This document shows, one piece after another, positions 27,443 through 37,783 of a stretch of 64,000 nt of DNA (its first letter is position 1; every line of letters begins with the position of its first letter). The translations under genes were made by a program, and so were the position numbers. This DNA is from Caballeronia sp. TF1N1 (GTDB lineage: Bacteria > Pseudomonadota > Gammaproteobacteria > Burkholderiales > Burkholderiaceae), in assembly GCF_022878925.1 (NCBI RefSeq), contig NZ_CP084626.1, forward strand, positions 2,170,001 through 2,234,000. The letters run 5' to 3'. A model generated the notes under the pieces. The model saw nothing but the letters and a program-made list of their open reading frames with translations, ran no database searches and was not told where the DNA came from.

Positions 27443-28915
27443 TTAGCGCACTCGACGCCGGGCTCTTACGAACAGCACGACGGCAAACAGCGCGGCGAGA
27501 ATCAATACGCCAAGCCCGATACGCGCAGCGCTCGCCATGGGCGAGACCGGACCACCGGCACGCAACGTCGCCACATCCTGCGCCGTCACCTGCACATTCT
27601 GGCGCCCGAACTGCTGCATCAGATAGCTCGATAACGTGGCGATCTGCGTATCGGACAGCCGGTCTGCAAAGGCGGGCATGTCGACGCTATCAGACGCGCG
27701 GTTTGCGGACTCCGGATGCGACACGCCCTGCAGAATCGACATCACGACATTGTTCGGCTGGCCGTTGCGAAAGACCGAGTTACGCGACAACGGCGGCAGC
27801 GCGCCATCGGCCGTACCTTGACCGCTCGCCTGATGGCAACTCGCGCAATTCGAATCGTAGAGTTGCGGGCCGTTCAACCGTTCGGGGTCGGCGGGCCACG
27901 GCGTCTGACGCACAGCATCCGGATCTTCGATAAGGCCGGACGCCACGTCGAGCGCGAGCGTATCGCCGTCGTCGTGGACGGCGGGAACCGTCTTCAGGTA
28001 CGTGGCGATCGCTCCGAGGTCCGCATCGGTCAGATACTGCAGGCTGTGATTCACGGCCTCCGCCATCGGGCCGGCTGCCTGCGCCTTGCCCCGCACGACG
28101 CCCGTTTTCAGGTACGCGACGATATCCTGCTCGCTCCATCCGCCGATACCGCTCGTCGTGTCGGACGTGATATTGGGCGCGTACCACGCGCCGACCGCAC
28201 CGCCCGCCAAGCCACGCGAGGTCTGCTCCGCCATCAGCAGATTGCGTGGCGTGTGACAGACGCTGCAATGCGCAAGGCCTTCGACGAGATAAGCGCCGCG
28301 ATTCCACTCCACGCTCTTTTGCGGGTCGGGCTTAAAGCGATCCTTGTCGACGAAGAGCAGATTCCACGGAATGAGCGATGCCCGAATGCTGAACGGGAAC
28401 GGCAGATCGGTGTGCGGCACGGCGCTATCCACAGCGGGCACGGCCTTCATGAAGTACGTGTAAAGCGCGTGTACGTCGGGATCGGTGAGCTTCGCAAACG
28501 AGGTGTACGGCATCGCCGGATAAAGCTGTGCGCCGTCGGCACGCTTGCCGGCGCGCAGGGCATCGGCGAACTGCGCCTCGGTGTAGGAACCGATACCGTG
28601 CGTCTTCGATGCCGTGATGTTGGTCGACCAGATGGTGCCCATGGGAGAGGCAATCGCCAGTCCGCCCGCGAACGGCTTGCCGCCGGTCGCCGTGTGACAG
28701 GCCACGCAATCGCCCGCGCGCGCGAGATACTCGCCACGCTGAATCAACGCGGATTCATCGACGGCAGCTTCCGCGTGAGCGCTCGCCGGCATCCACCCGA
28801 TGGCAAGCGAGGCGACAGCCACGCCAGCCGCCATTGCACGCTTGATGAAACTTCCGATGACGAACGCATGGCGTTCGACTGCGCTTGTTCGCGACATGAT
28901 GTGTTCGTGCTTCAT
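27443..28915 (-). CDS. triheme cytochrome c subunit of a membrane sugar/polyol dehydrogenase
   Basis: 490 residues from the ATG at 28915 (GAAGGAAG ribosome site; longer frame upstream is the coding strand of the GMC gene in another frame). Signal peptide at about 25-50. Three heme-binding CxxCH sites: C-V-A-C-H at 70-74, C-S-V-C-H near 220 and C-A-S-C-H near 370. A C-terminal transmembrane anchor is followed by R-A-R-R-R. This is the electron-transfer subunit of FAD-dependent glucose, gluconate or sorbitol dehydrogenases, passing electrons to quinone or oxidase in the inner membrane. Its start overlaps the GMC stop by ATGA. Confidence 0.9.
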   Translation of the reverse strand: MKHEHIMSRTSAVERHAFVIGSFIKRAMAAGVAVASLAIGWMPASAHAEAAVDESALIQRGEYLARAGDCVACHTATGGKPFAGGLAIASPMGTIWSTNITASKTHGIGSYTEAQFADALRAGKRADGAQLYPAMPYTSFAKLTDPDVHALYTYFMKAVPAVDSAVPHTDLPFPFSIRASLIPWNLLFVDKDRFKPDPQKSVEWNRGAYLVEGLAHCSVCHTPRNLLMAEQTSRGLAGGAVGAWYAPNITSDTTSGIGGWSEQDIVAYLKTGVVRGKAQAAGPMAEAVNHSLQYLTDADLGAIATYLKTVPAVHDDGDTLALDVASGLIEDPDAVRQTPWPADPERLNGPQLYDSNCASCHQASGQGTADGALPPLSRNSVFRNGQPNNVVMSILQGVSHPESANRASDSVDMPAFADRLSDTQIATLSSYLMQQFGRQNVQVTAQDVATLRAGGPVSPMASAARIGLGVLILAALFAVVLFVRARRRVR

Positions 28916-30525
28916 CGCGCTTCCTTCACGATGTGATCGACAGTGCGCAGCGCGAGCGCGGCACCCGTGAGCGTCGAGTTGACGGTGGCGGCAGTCGGCA
29001 TGACGCCGGTACTCGCGAGGAAGAGGTTTTCGTGATCGTGCGTGCGGCCCCAGGCATCGCACACGGAATCGGCCGGGTCCGCGCCCATCGAGAGCGTGCC
29101 GGTGATGTGCTGATTGTTGCTGTAGACGCCATCGGGACTGTGACGCAGGTTGGTGCCGCCCATGAGGTCGGCGACCTTCAGGTAGAAGGCTTTCGACGCC
29201 TGCATGCCCTTCTCGACGTAATCGCTCATGCGATATTCGACCGCCGGACGCGGCAGCCCGAGCGCGTCTTTCTGGTCGCTGAGATAGATCCTGTTGCGCC
29301 GGTCGGGCAAGATTTCGAGCACGTTCTTCAGGCTGACCTGATGCGCCGCGCGCTCGCGCAATTGCTTCTCGAGTTCCGGACCATAGATACCCTTGCCGAT
29401 CAGGTCCTGCGTAATGGACAACACCTGCGACGAATTGCTGATGTCGACGCGAAACGCCGCGTGTTCACTGCGGAACGCGCCATCGCGCATCGACTGGATC
29501 GACGACGGGCTCATCGGCCCGCGACCGGCCCAGACCTCGTCTTGCGCGTCGAAGGTCAACGAGTTGCTCGGATGATCCATCAGGTTCTGGCCCAAGGTGC
29601 CCGAACTGTTCGCGAGACCATTCTTGAACTTGTCGCTTGCCGACATCAGCAAGAGGCGCGGACTTTCAACGCCGTTCGCCGCCAGAATGAAGGTCTTCGC
29701 CGTCACTCGAACCGATGCCTTCTCGGGCGTGTAGTAATGCACGGCGACGATCTTGCCGCTGGCATCGTGCTCGATCTTGTAGACCACCGCGTTCGGCAGC
29801 AGCTTCACGCCCGAGGCTTCGGCGGCATCGGCTGCAAGGCCACCGTGGTATTGCGCATCGATCGGGCAAATCGGCATGCAATTGTTGTTGCCGCAGCAGG
29901 CTGGCCGGCCATCGTATGTGCGGCTGTTGCGTGCAGTCGTGTTCGTGATGACCGCGATGCCCGCCGGTGCAAGCCGCTCGCGAAAGCGCTGCTCCAGATA
30001 CGATTCGGTCACGGGTTGCATCGGGAACGGCTTGCTGCGCGGCGAACCGTTGTCGGGTGCGCCGGAGACGCCCATCTTCACTTCCGCTTCGAAATAGAAC
30101 GGCTCCAGGTCTTCATAGGCAATCGGCCAGTCGCGGCCCACGCCATACAGCGTCTTCAGACGCATGTCGTTGGGCAGGACGCGCCAAGCCTGCGCCGCCC
30201 AGTGCCACGTCGTGCCGCCCACGGCGCGGATATATTCCGGCTCGTACGGATACGGACCGTTCTGCACGATGTAGTTGTTCTTGGTCGGCTTGTAGACCGG
30301 ATGCGGCGACCACGACGAAAACGGATACGGCGACATGAAGTCGTTCTTGCGAGGCGAGTTGCGAAAGCCCGCCACGATCTGTTCGCGCGTGATGCGTGGA
30401 CCCGACTCGAGGATCAAGACGGATGCGCCGTGCTGCGCCATTTTTTGCGCGGCAAGCGAACCGATGATCCCCGAACCGATCACGACGACATCGGCGCTGT
30501 TCGGCACGTTGGTTTGAGAGGACAT
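28912..30525 (-). CDS. GMC oxidoreductase, catalytic FAD subunit of a sugar/polyol dehydrogenase complex
   Basis: 537 residues from the ATG at 30525. An N-terminal FAD-binding G-S-G-I-I-G motif is at 17-22. A-V-G-G-T-T-W-H-W-A-A lies at 101-111. The cysteine cluster C-C-G-N-N-N-C-M-P-I-C (Cys210, 211, 216, 220) corresponds to the 3Fe-4S ligands known in the Burkholderia cepacia FAD glucose dehydrogenase alpha subunit, which this protein closely resembles as I recall it. The C-terminus has N-Q-H-I-T-G-T and the catalytic-type V-N-S-T-L-T motif. The sugar is unproven: glucose, gluconate, sorbitol and others are used in this family. Middle gene of the small subunit-GMC-cytochrome c operon. Confidence 0.9.
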   Translation of the reverse strand: MSSQTNVPNSADVVVIGSGIIGSLAAQKMAQHGASVLILESGPRITREQIVAGFRNSPRKNDFMSPYPFSSWSPHPVYKPTKNNYIVQNGPYPYEPEYIRAVGGTTWHWAAQAWRVLPNDMRLKTLYGVGRDWPIAYEDLEPFYFEAEVKMGVSGAPDNGSPRSKPFPMQPVTESYLEQRFRERLAPAGIAVITNTTARNSRTYDGRPACCGNNNCMPICPIDAQYHGGLAADAAEASGVKLLPNAVVYKIEHDASGKIVAVHYYTPEKASVRVTAKTFILAANGVESPRLLLMSASDKFKNGLANSSGTLGQNLMDHPSNSLTFDAQDEVWAGRGPMSPSSIQSMRDGAFRSEHAAFRVDISNSSQVLSITQDLIGKGIYGPELEKQLRERAAHQVSLKNVLEILPDRRNRIYLSDQKDALGLPRPAVEYRMSDYVEKGMQASKAFYLKVADLMGGTNLRHSPDGVYSNNQHITGTLSMGADPADSVCDAWGRTHDHENLFLASTGVMPTAATVNSTLTGAALALRTVDHIVKEAR

Positions 30526-30635
30526 GTTCGAGGCAATGAAAAGTGCCGGCGCGCGTGCGCTGCGGGCCGGGGCATGGATGGGAAACGTTTGGAGTGTGTT
30601 TGGCGCCGGAAAACCGGCAGTGCGGGTTCTGCTGG

Positions 30636-31274
30636 CTACACGCGCGCGGCAGCGGGAGCCACGAGCGGCGGCAGGCTCACCGTGCGGGGATCGACTCGCC
30701 AAGCGCCATAACCGCCGTAGGCATAACTCGGCGGACGCAGGCGGTCTTCGACGACGCGGTTCATCAGGCTGGTCGTGTAGGTGATGGCGCGCGCACGTTC
30801 GCCATCGCCGACCACGCCGACATACCAGGCCGTCACGATACGACGCGGCAAGGAGGCATAAGAAGCCTTGGCCGCATCCAGGTCCGCTTGCAGATGCAGC
30901 GGGTCGGGCTTGTTTGCCGTGAGATACGCCGCCAGTTGCTGGCACGCGGCGCCGAAGCCGGCATCGTCGTCGAGCAGCGCTTGCAGGAGTCGCGATGTCT
31001 GCGTCGGGTCGAGCGAGCGCTCGCCGATCAGATAGCGCGAGACATCGGCGAACGCACGAGTGGTCGCGGCGTCCGCACCCGAGCTTGCGCCCGCGGCAAA
31101 GACAGGACGCATGAACGTGACCGCGGGAACCAGGGTCAATGAAGCGACGACACCACCGACGATCAACCTGCGCAACGGGTTTGGCGTATCGGGAAAGAGC
31201 GAGGCGGAAGTGTGCGGGAAGGATACGACGCTAGAGTCGTGCAGCGACTCCAGGCGTTTTTTATCGGCAGACAT
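30636..31274 (-). CDS. small (hitch-hiker) subunit of the sugar dehydrogenase complex
   Basis: 212 residues from the ATG at 31274 (an upstream in-frame start at 31361 is possible but the extension is not protein-like). It begins with ~35 polar residues, then a hydrophobic export segment L-I-V-G-G-V-V-A-S-L-T-L-V near 36-48, probably twin-arginine type (R-R-L-I-V-G), and ends with a helical domain containing A-W-Y-V-G-V-V-G. This is the gamma subunit of FAD-GDH-like complexes, needed for maturation and export of the cofactor-loaded catalytic subunit. First gene of its operon. Confidence 0.8.
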   Translation of the reverse strand: MSADKKRLESLHDSSVVSFPHTSASLFPDTPNPLRRLIVGGVVASLTLVPAVTFMRPVFAAGASSGADAATTRAFADVSRYLIGERSLDPTQTSRLLQALLDDDAGFGAACQQLAAYLTANKPDPLHLQADLDAAKASYASLPRRIVTAWYVGVVGDGERARAITYTTSLMNRVVEDRLRPPSYAYGGYGAWRVDPRTVSLPPLVAPAAARV

Positions 31275-31774
31275 AGAGGTCAAACATGAGGCTTCGTTGA
31301 GCGGACACATGGCCGGCATTCGGCCTGTGGCGATACATTGAACGAGGCGCTTTGCGGCCATGACAGGCGAAGCTTCAAGCGCGGGTCGGCACGTTCGACG
31401 GGTGGCTCATTTTGCCAGACAGGTACTTACGATTAGTGCATCGAGGCGTCGGCACGACGTAAATTCACATTTTCAGCAAGCGGACACGTCCGAGTTTACG
31501 ATCCAGCCGCACGAGTCATTTCGCGCGACTTTCACCGGGATGGCATGGCAGTGGAAACGAATCCGCATGTCGTTCAATAAGACAGTGCCGCCGCCCGAAC
31601 TTTGCGCACCAAGAACAGGCACCCGCGCGCCCCGCGATTGTGCAAGCGCATACGGCCGCCGCGCCGGATCCTCCTGCCCACAAGCCGTGGGCCGCAATGG
31701 CATGACTTTCGCTTGAGACAACCTTCAGAAGCCGCGCTCTCCAACGCGGTCGATTCAAGAACGAAGGATCTTCG
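31275..31774. other. divergent intergenic region between the dehydrogenase operon and the ABC importer
   Basis: 500 bp without a convincing protein frame. It should hold promoters for both directions. The only element I can name is a sigma-54-like match at 31698-31713. Confidence 0.5.
31698..31713 (+). promoter_or_regulatory. possible sigma-54 promoter of the amino-acid ABC importer
   Basis: TGGCATGACTTTCGCT keeps the GG and GC pairs 10 bp apart and matches the -24 box well, but the -12 box is TCGCT rather than TTGCW. It lies 62 bp before the ATG at 31775. Nitrogen-regulated amino-acid importers often use such promoters; weaker than the urtA site. Confidence 0.4.
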
Positions 31775-32578
31775 ATGCACATCAAGCTTGCTCTCGCCCG
31801 CCGCCGCACGGCGCTCGCCGCGCTTCTCGCCGCCCCGCTCCTCGCACTGACACCGCTCGCCGCTCTTGCCGATGCGCTCGACAACATCGAGAAGAGCGGC
31901 ACGCTGCGCGTTGCGGTGCCCGAGGACTATCCACCTTTCGGTTTCGTGGGCGCCGACATGAAGCCGCAAGGCTACGACGTCGATACCGCCGCGCTGCTCG
32001 CCAAGGCGTTGAACGTGAAGCTCGAACTCGTGCCGGTGAACAGCGCGAACCGCATCCCTTACCTCACCACCAACAAGGTTGATCTCGTGATCTCGTCGCT
32101 CGGCAAGACGCCGGAGCGCGAGAAGGTCCTCGATTTTTCCGCGCCTTATGCGCCGTACTACCAGGGCGTGTTCGGCCCCGCCGACATCAAGGTGACCGGT
32201 CCCGCCGATCTCACCGGCAAGACCGTCGGCGCCACGCGCGGCGCGCTGGAAGAAATCGCGCTCTCGCAGATGGCGCCCAACGCCACCATCAAGCGCTTCG
32301 AGGACAACAACGCCACCATCTCCGCATTCCTCTCGGGTCAGGTGCAGTTGATCGCCGCGGGCAACATCGTGGCTGCCGCGATCATCGCGAAGAATCCGCC
32401 GCGCCGTCCGGAACCGAAGTTCGTCATCAAGGACTCGCCGTGCTTCGTCGGCCTGAACAAGAACGAGCCGAAGCTGCTCGCGAAGGTCAACGACGCCATC
32501 GCGCAGGCGAAGAAGGACGGCACGCTCGGCGCGATGTCGAAGAAATGGTTCGGCCAGCCGCTGCCCGCAAGCCTCTGA
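31775..32578 (+). CDS. amino-acid ABC transporter substrate-binding protein (family 3)
   Basis: 267 residues with a Sec signal peptide (R-R-R-T-A-L-A-A-L-L-A-A-P, cleaved near A-L-A-D-A). The mature domain is a family 3 solute-binding protein: S-G-T-L-R-V-A-V-P-E-D-Y-P-P-F-G-F, Y-D-V-D-T-A-A-L-L-A-K-A-L, and the arginine/aspartate amino-acid clamp region T-P-E-R-E-K-V-L-D-F-S. Periplasmic receptor for a polar amino acid, identity unresolved. An AAGGA ribosome site precedes the ATG; first gene of a four-gene importer operon. Confidence 0.88.
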   Translation: MHIKLALARRRTALAALLAAPLLALTPLAALADALDNIEKSGTLRVAVPEDYPPFGFVGADMKPQGYDVDTAALLAKALNVKLELVPVNSANRIPYLTTNKVDLVISSLGKTPEREKVLDFSAPYAPYYQGVFGPADIKVTGPADLTGKTVGATRGALEEIALSQMAPNATIKRFEDNNATISAFLSGQVQLIAAGNIVAAAIIAKNPPRRPEPKFVIKDSPCFVGLNKNEPKLLAKVNDAIAQAKKDGTLGAMSKKWFGQPLPASL

Positions 32579-32596
32579 TCGAGGACTGCCCAAGCG

Positions 32597-33274
32597 ATGG
32601 CCTATGAACTCCAATTCGGCGATCTCACGAACTATGCGGGCATGTTCGCGAGCGGCGCGGCGACGACGCTTGCGCTCACGGCCGTCTCGACGGTGCTCGG
32701 CGTAACCGTCGGCGTGCTCGGCGCGGCCGGTCGCAACAGCACGCGTGCGTGGTTGCGCGCATCCGTCGGCGGCTATGTCGAAGCCATCCGCAACACGCCG
32801 TTCATCGTGCAACTGTTCTTCGTGTTCTTCGGCTTGCCGGCGCTCGGCATCCACTTGAGCGAATACGTCGCCGCGATTCTCGCGATGACCCTCAATCTCG
32901 GCGCGTACAGCATCGAGATCATTCGGTCGGGGATTGCCGCCGTGCCGAAGGGTCATCACGAAGCGGCCGCTTCGCTTGCCATGTCGCGCGGCGAGATCTT
33001 TCGTCACGTCGTGCTGCCGCAAGCGATCGCCAAGGTGTTCCCGGCGCTCACGAGTCAGATCGTCATAACCATGCTCGGCTCGGCGGTGGTGTCGCAAATC
33101 TCCGTGCCGGATTTGACCTACGCGGCGAGCTATATCCAGTCGCGCAACTTCCGCGCGTTCGAGACGTGCTTCCTGATCACGGCGGCTTATCTCGCGCTCG
33201 CGCTGATACTGCGCGCGGCGTTGAACGCGGCAGGCAAGCGCTTTTTCGTCAACAGCCGGAGTCCCGCGCGATGA
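32597..33274 (+). CDS. amino-acid ABC transporter permease (HisM/GlnP family)
   Basis: 225 residues, about five transmembrane helices, with the family start G-A-A-T-T-L-A-L-T and the EAA loop E-A-A-A-S-L-A-M-S-R-G-E-I-F-R-H-V-V-L-P-Q-A that docks on the ATPase. It ends CGATGA, so its stop overlaps the start of the second permease. Confidence 0.88.
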   Translation: MAYELQFGDLTNYAGMFASGAATTLALTAVSTVLGVTVGVLGAAGRNSTRAWLRASVGGYVEAIRNTPFIVQLFFVFFGLPALGIHLSEYVAAILAMTLNLGAYSIEIIRSGIAAVPKGHHEAAASLAMSRGEIFRHVVLPQAIAKVFPALTSQIVITMLGSAVVSQISVPDLTYAASYIQSRNFRAFETCFLITAAYLALALILRAALNAAGKRFFVNSRSPAR

Positions 33275-33921
33275 TCGAATTCACTTTCGCTCAGATCGTC
33301 GAGAACCTGTTGCTGGCCGCGCGCTGGACTATCGTGCTGTCGATCGTCTCGTTCGTGCTCGGCGGTGTCGTCGGCTTCGCGCTGCTCGTGATGCGCGTGT
33401 CGAAGTCGGAGTTTTTGCGCACTATCGTGAAGGGCTACATCCAGATTTTTCAAGGCACGCCCTTGCTGATGCAGCTTTTTCTCGTGTTCTTCGGCTTGCC
33501 GCTGATTGGTGTGGAAGTCTCGCCGTGGCTCGCGGCGACCGTGGGTCTCACGTTCTTCACGAGCGCCTATCTCGCGGAGATCTGGCGCGGCGCGGTGGAA
33601 GCCGTGCCGAAAGGTCAGTGGGAAGCGTCGTCCAGCCTGGCGATGAACTACTTCGAGCAACTGCGTCATGTGATCCTGCCGCAGGCGCTGCGTATCGCCA
33701 TTGGACCGACGGTCGGCTTCGCGGTGCAGGCGGTGAAGGATACGGCGCTCGTTTCGATCATCGGCTTCACCGAACTCACGAAAGCCGGCACGATGATTTC
33801 GAACGCAACGTTCCGGCCGTTTCTCGTGTACGGCCTCGTTGCGATCATCTACTTCGTGCTTTGCTATCCGCTCACGCGCTATGCGCGGACGCTCGAAAGG
33901 AAATGGAATGCCGCTCGTTGA
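33271..33921 (+). CDS. amino-acid ABC transporter permease (HisQ/GlnP family)
   Basis: 216 residues from the ATG at 33271, overlapping the preceding stop by 4 bp; longer upstream frames are the previous gene in another frame. About five helices, Y-I-Q-I-F-Q-G-T-P-L-L-M-Q-L-F near 56-70 and an EAA-type loop E-A-S-S-S-L-A-M-N-Y-F-E-Q-L. It heterodimerises with the permease at 32597. Confidence 0.88.
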   Translation: MIEFTFAQIVENLLLAARWTIVLSIVSFVLGGVVGFALLVMRVSKSEFLRTIVKGYIQIFQGTPLLMQLFLVFFGLPLIGVEVSPWLAATVGLTFFTSAYLAEIWRGAVEAVPKGQWEASSSLAMNYFEQLRHVILPQALRIAIGPTVGFAVQAVKDTALVSIIGFTELTKAGTMISNATFRPFLVYGLVAIIYFVLCYPLTRYARTLERKWNAAR

Positions 33922-34627
33922 AACCCGCAATCTGCAAAAACAGTTCGGCTCGAATCAGGTTCTGAAGGGCATCGACTTTTCGGTCGAGCAAGGGCAAGTG
34001 GTGGCCATCATCGGGCGAAGCGGCTCGGGCAAGAGCACGCTCTTGCGGACCTTGAACGGACTGGAAAGTATCGACGAAGGTTCGATCGAGATCGATGGCG
34101 AACATATCGATGCGCGCCGCGCCGACCTCCGCGCGTTGCGTCTGAAAGTCGGCATGGTGTTTCAGCAGTACAACCTCTTTCCGCATCTGACGGCGGGACA
34201 AAACGTGATGCTCGCGCAGACGGTCGTCAAAAAGATCCACAAGGCGAAGGCGCGCGCCACGGCCCATAGCGTGCTCGAACGCGTGGGACTCGGCGACAAG
34301 TTCGACGCCTATCCCGAGCAGCTCTCCGGAGGACAACAGCAGCGCGTGGCCATTGCACGCGCGCTTGCCATGAAGCCGACCGTGCTGCTGTGCGACGAAA
34401 TCACCTCGGCGCTTGACCCCGAACTCGTCGGCGAAGTGCTGGCGGTCGTCGAAAGCCTGGCTCGCGACGGGATGACGCTCATTATGGTCACGCATGAGAT
34501 GCGCTTCGCGCGCAAGGTTTCCGACAAGGTCGTCTTCATGCATCAGGGGCGAGTCTGGGAATCGGGCGCGCCCGAAGAGATTTTCGAGCGACCTTCGACG
34601 GTGGAGCTGCAAAGGTTCATTCAGTGA
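33908..34627 (+). CDS. amino-acid ABC transporter ATP-binding protein (HisP/GlnQ family)
   Basis: 239 residues from the ATG at 33908, which overlaps the permease end by 14 bp and has an AAAGGA ribosome site. Walker [10 protein letters not shown] near 35-43, signature [11 protein letters not shown], Walker [13 protein letters not shown] (Ile-Thr where most have Pro-Thr), H-loop T-H-E-M. Powers the importer encoded just upstream. Confidence 0.9.
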   Translation: MPLVETRNLQKQFGSNQVLKGIDFSVEQGQVVAIIGRSGSGKSTLLRTLNGLESIDEGSIEIDGEHIDARRADLRALRLKVGMVFQQYNLFPHLTAGQNVMLAQTVVKKIHKAKARATAHSVLERVGLGDKFDAYPEQLSGGQQQRVAIARALAMKPTVLLCDEITSALDPELVGEVLAVVESLARDGMTLIMVTHEMRFARKVSDKVVFMHQGRVWESGAPEEIFERPSTVELQRFIQ

Positions 34628-34728
34628 GGCTCGTTTGCCGCGATGCATGGGCTCGATTCCCCATTCCACCCTTGAACCAGTGCTAGCATAGATCACCCGC
34701 CCCCAAGCGAAGTCAACGTCCCTGACCG

Positions 34729-35031
34729 ATGAAACTCACCCCTCGCGAAAAAGACAAACTGCTGATTTTCACCGCGGCGCTCTTAGCCGAACGCCGCCGC
34801 GCTCGCGGCCTCAAGCTGAACTATCCGGAAGCCATCGCCTTCATTTCGGCGGCGCTCATGGAAGCGGCGCGCGACGGTCAGACCGTCGCCGAGGTCATGC
34901 ATTACGGCACCACGCTGCTGAGCCGTGACGACGTCATGGAAGGCGTGCCCGAAATGATCCCCGACATCCAGATCGAAGCCACCTTTCCCGATGGCACGAA
35001 GCTGGTCACGGTCCACCATCCGATCCCTTAA
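34729..35031 (+). CDS. ureA: urease subunit gamma
   Basis: 100 residues, full family length: [40 protein letters not shown] and a final V-T-V-H-H-P-I. Structural subunit of urease in the cytoplasm. First gene of the block ureA-B-C-E-F-G; about 100 bp separate it from the ABC ATPase gene, so it may be read through from that operon or use its own promoter. Confidence 0.96.
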   Translation: MKLTPREKDKLLIFTAALLAERRRARGLKLNYPEAIAFISAALMEAARDGQTVAEVMHYGTTLLSRDDVMEGVPEMIPDIQIEATFPDGTKLVTVHHPIP

Positions 35032-35035
35032 GCAC

Positions 35036-35341
35036 ATGATTCCCGGCGAATACTTTATCGACGACGGCGAGCACGAACTCAACGTGGGCCGCGAAACCGT
35101 TACGGTCACCGTCGCGAATCACGGCGACCGCCCCGTGCAGGTCGGCTCGCACTATCACTTCTACGAAGTCAACACGGCACTCAAGTTCGAACGGGCGAAG
35201 GCGCGCGGCTTTCGTCTCAACATCGCGGCCGGCACCGCCGTGCGCTTCGAACCGGGACAGGAGCGCACCGTCGAACTCGTCGCGCTCGCGGGCGATCGCC
35301 ATGTCTATGGCTTCAATGGCCTCGTGATGGGCCCTCTCTGA
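35036..35341 (+). CDS. ureB: urease subunit beta
   Basis: 101 residues from the ATG at 35036: [31 protein letters not shown] and [10 protein letters not shown]. Begins 4 bp after ureA. Second structural subunit of the (ureA-ureB-ureC)3 enzyme. Confidence 0.96.
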   Translation: MIPGEYFIDDGEHELNVGRETVTVTVANHGDRPVQVGSHYHFYEVNTALKFERAKARGFRLNIAAGTAVRFEPGQERTVELVALAGDRHVYGFNGLVMGPL

Positions 35342-35357
35342 CCAGGATACCTACGAT

Positions 35358-37064
35358 ATGACGTTACGCATCGGCCGCCGCGCTTACGCGGAAATGTTCG
35401 GCCCGACCACCGGCGACCGTGTGCGCCTCGCCGACACCGACCTCATCGTCGAAGTCGAACGCGACTTCACCACGTACGGCGAGGAAGTGAAGTTCGGCGG
35501 CGGCAAGGTCATTCGCGACGGCATGGGCCAGTCGCAGCGCCCATCCGCCGAAGTGGTCGATACCGTCGTCACCAACGCGCTGATCCTCGATCACTGGGGC
35601 ATCGTGAAAGCCGACATCGGCATCAAGGGCGGACGCGTCTTCGCTATCGGCAAGGCGGGCAATCCCGACATTCAGCCGAACGTGAACATCGCGATCGGCG
35701 CGGCCACCGAAGTCATTGCGGGCGAAGGCATGATCGTGACCGCGGGCGGCATCGACTCGCATATCCACTTCATCAGCCCGCAGCAGATCGACGAAGCGCT
35801 CGCAAGCGGCGTGACCACCATGCTTGGTGGCGGCACCGGTCCCGCGACCGGCACCAACGCCACGACCTGCACGCCGGGCCCGTGGCATCTCGAACGCATG
35901 CTGCAAGCCGCCGATGGCTGGCCGGTCAATCTGGGCTTTCTCGGCAAGGGCAACACGAGCTTGGCGGAACCGCTCGTCGAACAGATCAAGGCGGGCGCGA
36001 TCGGCCTCAAGCTGCACGAAGACTGGGGCACGACTCCCGCGGCTATCGACAACTGCCTCTCCGTCGCCGACGACACCGACACGCAAGTTGCCATCCACAC
36101 GGACACGCTGAACGAAGCCGGCTTCGTCGAAACCACCGTCGCCGCGTTCAAGGGCCGCACGATTCATACGTATCACACCGAAGGCGCGGGCGGCGGTCAC
36201 GCACCCGACATCATCAAGGTGTGCGGCGAGTCCAACGTGCTGCCCTCTTCCACCAATCCCACGCGCCCTTACACCATCAACACGCTCGACGAGCATCTCG
36301 ACATGCTGATGGTGTGCCATCACCTCGACCCGTCGATTGCGGAAGACATTGCATTCGCCGAATCGCGCATTCGCCGCGAGACCATTGCCGCCGAGGATAT
36401 CCTCCACGATCTGGGCGCGCTTTCCATGCTTTCGTCGGATTCGCAGGCTATGGGCCGTGTCGGCGAAGTGATCATTCGCACCTGGCAGACGGCGCACAAG
36501 ATGAAGGTGCAACGCGGCGCGCTGCCCGAGGACACCGGACGCAACGACAACTTCCGCGCGAAGCGTTATGTCGCGAAGTACACGATCAACCCGGCGATCA
36601 CACATGGCATCGCGCATGAAGTGGGCTCCATCGAGCCGGGCAAATGGGCCGACCTCGTCTTCTGGGAACCGGCGTTCTTCGGCGTGAAGCCCGCGATGAT
36701 CGTCAAGGGCGGGATGATCGCGGTGGCGCAGATGGGCGATCCGAACGCATCGATTCCTACGCCGCAGCCGGTGCATTATCGCGAGATGTTCGCCACGCGC
36801 GGCGGCGCGCTCGGCAAGACGTCGCTGACGTTCGTCTCGCAGATGGCGGCGGAAGCGCGCATTGCGGATCGCTACGGTTTGAAGAAGCAGGTCGTCGCCG
36901 TGAAAAACTGCCGCAATGTCACGAAGGCCGACATGATTCACAATGCATGGCAACCGTCCATCAGCGTCGATCCGCAGACCTATCAGGTGATCGCCGACGG
37001 ACAACTGCTCACTTGCGACCCCGCCACCGTTCTGCCGATGGCGCAACGCTACTTCCTGTTCTGA
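35358..37064 (+). CDS. ureC: urease subunit alpha (catalytic)
   Basis: 568 residues, full length. All active-site residues are present, shifted by +1 from the Klebsiella numbering: nickel ligands His135 and His137 (D-S-H-I-H-F), carbamylated Lys218 in G-L-K-L-H-E-D-W-G with His220, His247, His273 and Asp361 in S-S-D-S-Q-A-M-G, and the flap cysteine Cys320 with His321 (V-C-H-H-L). It hydrolyses urea to ammonia and carbamate. Nothing suggests loss of function. Confidence 0.97.
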   Translation: MTLRIGRRAYAEMFGPTTGDRVRLADTDLIVEVERDFTTYGEEVKFGGGKVIRDGMGQSQRPSAEVVDTVVTNALILDHWGIVKADIGIKGGRVFAIGKAGNPDIQPNVNIAIGAATEVIAGEGMIVTAGGIDSHIHFISPQQIDEALASGVTTMLGGGTGPATGTNATTCTPGPWHLERMLQAADGWPVNLGFLGKGNTSLAEPLVEQIKAGAIGLKLHEDWGTTPAAIDNCLSVADDTDTQVAIHTDTLNEAGFVETTVAAFKGRTIHTYHTEGAGGGHAPDIIKVCGESNVLPSSTNPTRPYTINTLDEHLDMLMVCHHLDPSIAEDIAFAESRIRRETIAAEDILHDLGALSMLSSDSQAMGRVGEVIIRTWQTAHKMKVQRGALPEDTGRNDNFRAKRYVAKYTINPAITHGIAHEVGSIEPGKWADLVFWEPAFFGVKPAMIVKGGMIAVAQMGDPNASIPTPQPVHYREMFATRGGALGKTSLTFVSQMAAEARIADRYGLKKQVVAVKNCRNVTKADMIHNAWQPSISVDPQTYQVIADGQLLTCDPATVLPMAQRYFLF

Positions 37065-37072
37065 CGCACGCC

Positions 37073-37782
<710 letters not shown>

Positions 37783-37783
<1 letters not shown>

